Shown: piece by piece, positions 58,286-64,000 of the stretch | Position numbering within the stretch: the first letter of the stretch is position 1 | Layout: each line of letters begins with the position of its first letter | Source: Mammaliicoccus sp. Dog046 | GTDB taxonomy: Bacteria; Bacillota; Bacilli; Staphylococcales; Staphylococcaceae | Assembly: GCF_034039665.1 (NCBI RefSeq) | Contig: NZ_CP120131.1 | Span: forward strand, 2,472,499-2,536,498 | DNA length: 64,000 nucleotides | Reading direction: 5' to 3' | The notes under the pieces: model-generated | What the model was told of the DNA's origin: nothing | The model's database searches: none | Seen by the model: only the letters and a program-made list of their open reading frames with translations | Position numbers and translations under genes: made by a program

Positions 58286-58735
58286 TTACTTTGACAAATC
58301 TTTATTATGATTTAAAAGATCAGTAGTTGGACTAAATATATATCTAAATATAAACATAATTAGACCAAATATATTAATAAAAGTTACAGAAGCAAAAAAC
58401 ATAACTAATTTTATATCAAACCTTGGAAATTTATAATAAAAACCTTTTATCTTTATTTCTACATTTGGGAGATAAAGCATTATTAATAAATTAACCAACA
58501 AAAGGGTAGTTAATACTAAAAAAGTAATCAACGCCTTTTTTCTAATACTATCTTTAAAGTCAATTTGAGTTTTTGCAGACTCTCTCAAATGCTTTTTATA
58601 TTTATAAAAATCTTGTATATCATCAACAGCAGTTTCTGCATCATTATCAATATTCTCTTTTTCATCACTATCAAAATTCAAATTCTCTTTTAACAACTTT
58701 ATTGTATCTTCATTTAATTGAGTCTTTTCTGTCAT
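58286..58735 (-). CDS. Hypothetical membrane protein, 149 aa
   Basis: An acidic cytoplasmic N terminus of about 60 residues is followed by two transmembrane segments (ALITFLVLTTLLLVNLLIML and LVMFFASVTFINIFGLIMFI) joined by a short loop. No family is recognised. Its ATG overlaps the stop of a decayed upstream reading frame (ATGA), the signature of translational coupling. This kind of two-TM protein coupled to a small cytoplasmic protein often accompanies phage or defence genes, which is only a hint here. Confidence 0.68.
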   Translation of the reverse strand: MTEKTQLNEDTIKLLKENLNFDSDEKENIDNDAETAVDDIQDFYKYKKHLRESAKTQIDFKDSIRKKALITFLVLTTLLLVNLLIMLYLPNVEIKIKGFYYKFPRFDIKLVMFFASVTFINIFGLIMFIFRYIFSPTTDLLNHNKDLSK

Positions 58736-59071
58736 GATAGTGACCTGTTATTTTCTAAAATCTTTAATTTATTAAGTTGTCTCCATGCAAAAGGAGCCGA
58801 GATTTTGAATGTATTTGCTAGTTGTTTAGTTAATAGGTTTAGTTCATCTTCAGTATAATCACCTCTTTTTTTAGGTAATTATCTTTAATGGTATGAATTA
58901 GTATAAATTCTCGGTCTTCTAATTCGTATATAACTCTATTTTCTAATTCTAATATTCTACCAAATTTATAATTTAATAATATGCTTGTTATAAGATTTTA
59001 TTTTCACTAATACATATTACGTTGGTTTTTGAATTTTCATAGTCCCAAATATGTTCAAATAGCATGTACAT
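58732..59071 (-). pseudogene. Decayed gene upstream of the two-TM protein
   Basis: Minus-strand fragments in three frames look like one former gene of about 110 codons. It runs from ATG at 59071 (MYMLFEHIWDYENSKTNV, stop near 58988), through KFGRILELENRVIYELEDRE, to YTEDELNLLTKQLANTF and a tail RQLNKLKILENNRSLS that ends in TGA at 58732-58734, overlapping the next start. At least two shifts, one in an A7 run near 58875, break it. The YTEDELNLLTKQL segment has the look of a phage or addiction-module protein; family not identified. Confidence 0.6.
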
Positions 59072-59283
59072 ATAAACACCTTCTTTAGGGTGTATTATAC
59101 CATGTGTGCTATGTTTTCAGACACACAAAAACATACTAATATATAGATGTTTAAAACCCTTAAAAATAATTAACCATCTTTAATATCTCTAATTATGTAG
59201 AATGGTTTTATTTTAATTCGAAATATTTTTTTGATATAATTATTATATTAGCTTTCGCTATAATATAATTTGGAGGAAAATCA

Positions 59284-60300
59284 TTGGGAACCACACTTAG
59301 TCTTATTATTTTTTTAATTTTACTTGTATTAACTGGCTTTTTTGTTGCTACAGAATTTGCGATTGTAAAAGTTAGAGAAACCAGAATTAATCAACTTTTA
59401 AATGAAGGCCATAAAAAAGCTGCGTCTGCAAAAAAAGTTATTGATTATTTAGATGAATATTTAGCAGCTTGTCAGTTAGGTATTACTATAACTGCATTAG
59501 GTATTGGAATGGTCGGAGAATCTACATTCGAATTTATTTTACACCCACTATTTTCAACTATCGGCATACCCGAAACATGGATACATCCCTTTACAATAGG
59601 TGGTGCTTTTGTAATCGCTACTTATTTACATGTGGTTATAGGAGAAATGGCACCTAAAACTATTGCTATTCAAAAAGCAGAATATGTCACACTTTTATTT
59701 TCAAGACCTATAATCTTTTTCTATAAACTTATGTATCCTTTTATTTTTATACTGAATGGATCATCAAGAATTATACTAAAAATGTTTGGTATGAAACCTG
59801 CTAAAGAAAGTGATATTTTCCACTCTGAAGAAGAATTAAAACAATTATTGCATGATAGTCATGAAGGTGGAGAAATTAATGAAAGTGAACTAAATCATAT
59901 CAATAAGGCGTTTAAATTCGATAATTTAGTCGCAAAAGATATCATGATTCATACTAGTGAAGTAGAAACAATTGACGTTAATAACACTATTGATGAAGCG
60001 ATTAATAAAATAAAAATCGAAAACTATACAAGATACCCAGCTATAAACAATAATAAAATAATTGGTTTTTTACATTCTAAACGCTTATTTAATGATCAAA
60101 ATTCTACTAATTTAATAGATCATATTAAACCAATTATATCAGTCCATATAGATACCCCTTTAAAGAAGATATTAGAAATGATGAAAAGAAAAAAAATTCA
60201 CATTGCCGCTATTTATGAAGACAATGATTTCAAAGGTATTATTACTTTAGAAAACATACTTGAAGAAATAGTTGGAGACATCGAAGATGAATATAATTAA
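59284..60300 (+). CDS. CNNM/CBS transporter (hemolysin C family), short form
   Basis: 338 residues from a TTG start with TTGGAGG seven bases upstream. Three to four N-terminal helices form the CNNM (DUF21) domain with VATEFAIVKVRETRI and HVVIGEMAPKTIAIQKAE. Two CBS modules (about 205-330) end ILEEIVGDIEDEY. The C-terminal CorC_HlyC domain found in about 430-residue relatives such as MpfA is missing: the stop follows the CBS pair directly. The family mediates Mg/Co export. A TATATTAGC/GCTATAATATA hairpin lies at 59246-59270 just before the ribosome site. Confidence 0.87.
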   Translation: MGTTLSLIIFLILLVLTGFFVATEFAIVKVRETRINQLLNEGHKKAASAKKVIDYLDEYLAACQLGITITALGIGMVGESTFEFILHPLFSTIGIPETWIHPFTIGGAFVIATYLHVVIGEMAPKTIAIQKAEYVTLLFSRPIIFFYKLMYPFIFILNGSSRIILKMFGMKPAKESDIFHSEEELKQLLHDSHEGGEINESELNHINKAFKFDNLVAKDIMIHTSEVETIDVNNTIDEAINKIKIENYTRYPAINNNKIIGFLHSKRLFNDQNSTNLIDHIKPIISVHIDTPLKKILEMMKRKKIHIAAIYEDNDFKGIITLENILEEIVGDIEDEYN

Positions 60301-60497
60301 AGTTTTAATAACAAAAGGTGGAATTTGAATTTGTAAATATTTTTAGCATCTAGTAATAGTATCAGGTATTAATATGTGGTATAATAAAATTACAAAATAT
60401 AAATCCACATATTTATTGATGAAATACTAATGCTTGGTTTTTATTCTATTTTCGGTTTGGTTATCAATCATCGATCTCACTTTCTTATGCGAAAAGT

Positions 60498-60530
60498 AAG
60501 CCCTGTACTTAATTGTACAAGGCTTCTTTT
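60498..60530. terminator. Terminator between the CNNM gene region and the phage-like operon
   Basis: AAGCCCTGTAC pairs with GTACAAGGCTT around TTAATT (one mismatch). CTTTTT follows on the plus side and ACTTTT on the minus side, so it can serve both convergent units. Confidence 0.7.
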
Positions 60531-60964
60531 TATGCTTTAAATAAATAATTCTTTTGTTCTCTTACTTCTTCCAGCACCTTATCAAGATTAATGACTTCGC
60601 CTGTATCATTATTGATTTGGAAGCGGTCTTTATCCAACACTTTGAATATATCTTCTGGATCGTGCATATCACGTGCAACGTTCTTTAATATCGCTTTATC
60701 TAACTCACACTCATCGATTAAATCTTTATGACGTTCTAATTCTTGTTTTAAATAGTCACGTTCACTTTCTAATTCCAATACTCTTTTATCATCATTTGAT
60801 GATTGATTATCTATATTATTAATTTTATTAGTTAGCATTTCGTTATCCGCTTCTAATTCTTTAATCTTGTTAGACTGTTGGTTAATAGATTGACCATATA
60901 AAGCCATTACACGCTTTATTTGTTCAGCCGATAACTTTATATCTCTTAACTGTTCCCTGTTCAT
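60530..60964 (-). CDS. Phage GP20-like scaffold/minor structural protein, short
   Basis: 144 residues. A central coiled coil (about 20-85, KIKELEADNEMLTNKINN) leads to a C-terminal block, MHDPEDIFKVLDKDRF with DTGEVINLDKVLEEVREQKN and ending YLFKA, that matches the end of GP20-type phage scaffolding proteins. Those are usually longer. The ATG at 60964 follows AGGAGG by six bases; that site overlaps the stop of the terminase gene. Last gene of the minus-strand operon. Confidence 0.72.
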   Translation of the reverse strand: MNREQLRDIKLSAEQIKRVMALYGQSINQQSNKIKELEADNEMLTNKINNIDNQSSNDDKRVLELESERDYLKQELERHKDLIDECELDKAILKNVARDMHDPEDIFKVLDKDRFQINNDTGEVINLDKVLEEVREQKNYLFKA

Positions 60965-60974
60965 TCTATACCTC

Positions 60975-61430
60975 CTAATCACCTAATTTGGCTACATTAC
61001 GTAGTTCTTCTTCTGTCATATCAGTCATGATGTCATCAATAAACGTAATATCCCCTGTATGTTCGATAGAGTGCTTATCACTCCATTCAACCTTTCTATT
61101 TTTAAGCCAAAATATAATCGCCGTTGTATCTGGTGCAACATGTTTTCTAACTCTTTTCACTTCAATACCTTGTTCGTATGTTACTTCTTCAACATAGTAG
61201 CCTAATGCTCGTTTGTGTAGCGAACTTTCGACTTCTCTATCTACAACTTCCTTACCTCTTTTTAAGGCTTGTAAAATAGGTAAATGAGCTTTCTTCCAGT
61301 TGTATAATGTTTTTACACTACAACCGATGTTATGGGCTATCTGTTCATCTATTAAACCGTCTCTAGCCCAACCTTCTATCTTAGTTAGTCCCTCTTTAGT
61401 TATCCAGTCTTTATAATTAACTCTAGCCAT
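60975..61430 (-). CDS. Phage terminase small subunit (TerS-like)
   Basis: 151 residues beginning with a DNA-binding HTH (KEGLTKIEGWARDGLIDEQI, then AHNIGCSVKTLYNWKKAHL). GKEVVDREVESSLHKRALGY and HVAPDTTAIIFWLKNRK complete the pattern of Gram-positive phage and PICI small terminases that select the packaging site. No large terminase is next to it, which fits a PICI-type satellite that redirects helper packaging. Its ATG overlaps the preceding stop (TAATG), with AAAGGAGG seven bases upstream. Confidence 0.82.
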   Translation of the reverse strand: MARVNYKDWITKEGLTKIEGWARDGLIDEQIAHNIGCSVKTLYNWKKAHLPILQALKRGKEVVDREVESSLHKRALGYYVEEVTYEQGIEVKRVRKHVAPDTTAIIFWLKNRKVEWSDKHSIEHTGDITFIDDIMTDMTEEELRNVAKLGD

Positions 61431-62008
61431 TACATAACCTCCTTTCGTCGTTTAAAATCGTTCTGTTCAGCTAAATGCTTACCTTTCAAATGATTAAAGA
61501 TTTCTACCCAATTAATTACAACTGGTTCAACTTTAAATTCATAATCAATATAACTTTGTATCTCATCACTCAATACGTTGACCGCTTCTTGTTCAATTGG
61601 ATCATCATGTATTCTTTCATCGTGTATCTTTGCTAACGTCTTTTTAAACTTATTTATAGGATGTTGGCTATTCCGATTTCTTCTTACGCCATACTTTTGG
61701 AAATAGGATATAGCTTCGTATACTTTAATGTCATCTATCAATAACAGTGCTTCTTCAACATCATCGTTAGCTTGATTAAACACGTCTATTTTCCGTTGCA
61801 ATCGTTCCTTACACTCAATGATATGAATTGATAAATCGCATATATTAAACACTTTAGTAGATAAACCCATTGCTTCATCAATACCCATTGTCGAGCAATT
61901 CATATGATACAGTTCTTCTATTTCCTCTTGTCTATGTTTAATATACGCTTGTTGATATAGTCTGTTGTATTTAGTTAATAACGCCCTATCAGTAATCGAA
62001 TAAGCCAC
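61430..62008 (-). CDS. Phage/island hypothetical protein, 192 aa
   Basis: A helical, charged, soluble protein without recognised motif (DRALLTKYNRLYQQAYIKHR, then HPINKFKKTLAKIHDERIHD). Start is a GTG at 62008 with GAGGTG six bases upstream; its stop overlaps the terS start by one base. Strict packing in the operon suggests a packaging or regulatory partner of TerS. Confidence 0.72.
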   Translation of the reverse strand: MAYSITDRALLTKYNRLYQQAYIKHRQEEIEELYHMNCSTMGIDEAMGLSTKVFNICDLSIHIIECKERLQRKIDVFNQANDDVEEALLLIDDIKVYEAISYFQKYGVRRNRNSQHPINKFKKTLAKIHDERIHDDPIEQEAVNVLSDEIQSYIDYEFKVEPVVINWVEIFNHLKGKHLAEQNDFKRRKEVM

Positions 62009-62018
62009 TTAAAACACC

Positions 62019-62480
62019 TCACAGAAAGTTAGTAAAATCTATTGCTTCACGTTCTTTTTCCGTTTCTATGTCTGGTGTCTTATCAATCTTTTCACTTTGC
62101 TCTTTTTTAGTTTCTTCTACAATTACATTTATTAATTCATCTATCCACTTCAAATAATCGTCAGGTATTTGAGGATGATTTTTCATATCTTCTAATACAT
62201 TAATTAAGAATTTATATCCTTTAAGTTTTGTAGCGATTTGGTATTCGCAAAACCTTAGTTTCGTATAATATTGATGAATCACTTCATCTTGTGTTACACG
62301 TGATAGTCCGCGTTCTTCAAACACTTCGAGTAACATTTCTAACATAGTATTTTTATACCACTCGTTAGGATCAGTATTAAAACACTCATGTCGGTGTAAT
62401 TCCCAACGTAACGCTTCATCACTAAATCCTAATACCATATCTTTATATTGCTCTTTAAAATTGCTGATGATACTTGCCAT
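62019..62480 (-). CDS. Phage/island hypothetical protein, 153 aa
   Basis: A soluble helical protein (SFSDEAL-like GFSDEALRWELHRHECF, then EVFEERGLSRVTQDEVIHQY). No family recognised. The ATG at 62480 is supported by AAAGGAGG five bases upstream; twelve upstream in-frame codons have no site. The stop TGA lies within the ribosome site region of the next gene, so translation is coupled. Confidence 0.72.
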   Translation of the reverse strand: MASIISNFKEQYKDMVLGFSDEALRWELHRHECFNTDPNEWYKNTMLEMLLEVFEERGLSRVTQDEVIHQYYTKLRFCEYQIATKLKGYKFLINVLEDMKNHPQIPDDYLKWIDELINVIVEETKKEQSEKIDKTPDIETEKEREAIDFTNFL

Positions 62481-62528
62481 AGTTACCTCCTTTAAAGTTA
62501 TGAGGTCGTAAAGCACGACCCCACTTTA

Positions 62529-63092
62529 TTAATATTTACTGATTTCAACTTTATCTAGCTCGCCTTTATGATTAATCATATTTCTTGTTTTGGCTTTCCA
62601 TTCCCCATGTTGATTTTTGAATAAATGTTTATCTTGAACGGATAAAAAGTAATGTAAGTTATCATATTTTGATAAGTCATCGTTATAGAGCATATTCAAA
62701 TCACTTAACTCTTCAATAATGCCGTTATACTCTTCTATAGCATTATTCAATCTTGCCTGTATATCTTCCGCTTCATCGATATAAAACGATCTTAAATCAT
62801 TTACACTACTTAATAATTTGAATAGGTTCTTTCTCTTGATTGCTGGTACAGTATCTTGCTTGATTTTTATTAGGTCATCATGTTCTTTTAATTTTTCTTT
62901 AGCTTTTAAAACTTCTTTATATGCCTCTTGTGCCTTTTCAAATTCACCGTTATTAGTAGCCAAGCCATACACTTGTTCTACTTCTGTTAATTCAGCGACT
63001 AATTCATTTCTTTTTTGTTCTAACGTCTTTAGTTCTTTGTCTTGCTTTTTGTTTGCCTCTAAGTATTCTTTGTATAATTTATCTGTTTTCAT
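62529..63092 (-). CDS. Phage/island coiled-coil protein, 187 aa
   Basis: A highly charged, largely coiled-coil protein (LEQKRNELVAELTEVEQVY and LKAKEKLKEHDDLIKIKQD) with a short C-terminal beta-type end. The ATG at 63092 follows AAAGGAGAA by seven bases; 24 upstream in-frame codons lack a site. It is the first gene of a five-gene minus-strand block and lies directly downstream of the palindrome-rich region. Function unknown. Confidence 0.72.
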   Translation of the reverse strand: MKTDKLYKEYLEANKKQDKELKTLEQKRNELVAELTEVEQVYGLATNNGEFEKAQEAYKEVLKAKEKLKEHDDLIKIKQDTVPAIKRKNLFKLLSSVNDLRSFYIDEAEDIQARLNNAIEEYNGIIEELSDLNMLYNDDLSKYDNLHYFLSVQDKHLFKNQHGEWKAKTRNMINHKGELDKVEISKY

Positions 63093-63835
63093 TTTTAATT
63101 TCTCCTTTAGGTTTAGTGATGGACTTTTTTGTCTACAACCATACTTGTAAGTACACTTGTACAATTTAGTCCATCTGTATTTTATTTATAGTTTGCTGTT
63201 ACTCTTTTTTGAGTAATAGTATGCGATTATTTTTGGGCGTGTACTTTTTCAATGCGCTCAAATTTGAGCGTATTCATAGTCATTTCTGACTATATACTTT
63301 TTAATGTGTCAATTTTGTCAATTTATAATGAAGCGGCTTCTAATCGGCTCGAATTTGAGCGTATTAACGAACTCAATTTTGAGTTGGTTAATACCCCCCC
63401 TTAAATTAGGGTACTGGTTATGGTTGTCCCAAATTAGGGTTACCCTTTAGCGAACGCAATTTTGCGTTGGTTGAATCAGAGAACGGAGATTTCCGTTGGC
63501 TAAAATAATTAACGAATCCACATTTGGCTCGGTTAAATCAATGTGTCCAAATCTGGACAGTAAAATTATTATTAGAGAATCCACATCTGGACTTTCTAAT
63601 AGCAGAAACCAATTTTGGGTTTTGAGAACGCAATTTTGCGTTTTGACTTGATACGGCAAGTTGGTGCATCAAGTACTTATTTCAACCTGTGCCGTAATCC
63701 TAATCAATGACCTCGCGTTTCACGACCCCCTTTTGAAAGAACTGATTAATTTACCCACTCACTTCGAAAGGACTGAACAAATTGTTATCCCTTTTTAGCT
63801 GACGGAACGAATCGTTACCCCAGCTTTCCCAATAA
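63093..63835. other. 743-bp noncoding region packed with short palindromes
   Basis: No supported gene; a 70-codon minus frame (63447-63659) is an accident of repeats. At least a dozen palindromes occur: TTACTC/GAGTAA 63199-63216, CGCTCAAATTTGAGCG 63255-63270, ATAGTCA/TGACTAT 63276-63293, GCTC/GAGC 63347-63360, ACTCAATTTTGAGT 63371-63384, AACGCAATTTTGCGTT at 63453 and again at 63627, AACGGA/TCCGTT 63482-63497, TGTCCA/TGGACA 63544-63559, ATTAGA/TCTAAT 63571-63600, AAACC/GGTTT 63606-63622, AACAA/TTGTT 63776-63786 and AACGA/TCGTT 63806-63816. Arms change together while spacing stays small. Confidence 0.85.
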
Positions 63836-64000
63836 TCACTTTCTAGGCTCATACAAAATTGATTCATTAGTTCGTACCCAAATGACCTTTAATGCGTAAC
63901 TTTCCGCTTCAAGTTCTCTTATATAATTTGGATCAGCATCAGCATGTTTTGCATGATCTATCTTTTCATTTAAATATCTTTGAAGTTCCTGTAACTCTTT
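63836..64000 (-). CDS. Phage/island protein, C-terminal 55 residues, 5' end beyond the right edge
   Basis: Minus strand from the window edge reads KELQELQRYLNEKIDHAKHA, then DPNYIRELEAESYALKVIWV and ending SILYEPRK before TGA at 63836-63838. Helical and charged, with coding character and clean frame. Family not recognised. It reads in the same direction as the terS operon, upstream of the palindrome region. Confidence 0.6.
   Translation of the reverse strand, partial: KELQELQRYLNEKIDHAKHADADPNYIRELEAESYALKVIWVRTNESILYEPRK

Noticed and set aside
60340..60530. Small RNA or Fst-type type I toxin between the CNNM gene and the phage-like operon
   Set aside because: A TATAAT-like box and a terminator bracket the region, but no hydrophobic peptide with a ribosome site was found on either strand.
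63447..63659. 70-codon minus-strand frame
   Set aside because: It lies wholly in the palindrome cluster, has no ribosome site, and its translation simply repeats the palindromes.

Overview
The window is a low-G+C Bacillota chromosome segment, most likely from a non-aureus member of the Staphylococcaceae (Staphylococcus, Mammaliicoccus or Macrococcus type). The evidence is the codon bias, strong AAAGGAGG-type ribosome sites, the divergent gltC/gltBD locus next to a tRNA-Ser, and the xpt-pbuX-guaB-guaA operon behind a purine riboswitch. GuaA and GuaB look very close to their staphylococcal counterparts. Species cannot be fixed from the sequence alone.

Layout. 1-10.5 kb: edge of an LD-carboxypeptidase, tRNA-Ser(UGA), glutamate synthase (gltBD) with its LysR activator gltC, a 3-methyladenine glycosylase and a YibE/F membrane pair. 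10.5-24.7 kb: housekeeping and stress genes (two VOC dioxygenases and an MhqD-type hydrolase, nucleotidyltransferase, MFS carrier, rocD, epimerase, a guanidine-I riboswitch with its paired SMR exporters, HTH/MerR regulators, two SDR enzymes). These are interrupted by three tandem DNA arrays with periods of 131, 41 and 41 bp. 24.9-35.3 kb: a TcaA-like zinc-ribbon membrane pair, a hydrolase with an apparent ATC start, an acyl-CoA thioesterase operon, a CidR-like regulator and the guanine operon. 35.5-48.8 kb: a sigma-B-preceded YflT-domain protein with about twelve 31-residue repeats, electrophile/nitro detoxification enzymes, two sodium symporters, a coiled-coil protein, a second 131-bp hairpin array and a type I pantothenate kinase.

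48.9-64 kb is the accessory part. A frameshifted methyltransferase precedes a compact type VII secretion effector locus: a DUF4176-like protein, two small Lap-like helical partners, an 857-residue LXG-like polymorphic toxin with a Hint domain and a WHH (HNH/EndoVII) nuclease tip, and two tandem double-SMI1/KNR4 immunity genes. The second immunity gene still carries a relic of a toxin 3' end in front of it. Next come a broken NTF2-like gene, an ABC transporter pair, phage-like hypotheticals with a decayed upstream cistron, and a CNNM/CBS transporter. The window closes inside a phage- or PICI-like block read on the minus strand (coiled-coil protein, two unknowns, small terminase, GP20-like scaffold protein). 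A 743-bp region upstream of it is packed with short palindromes whose arms differ but covary.

How the genes work together. gltC probably controls gltBD from a shared 141-bp divergent promoter. The guanine operon salvages and makes GMP under riboswitch control. The SMR pair exports guanidinium under its own riboswitch. The T7 locus encodes effector, export partners and self-protection, but no T7 core machinery (EssC/EsxA) lies in the window. The strongest candidates for undescribed biology are the covarying palindrome cluster at the right end, the two-locus 131-bp hairpin repeat family with higher-order structure, and the immunity duplication with its toxin relic.
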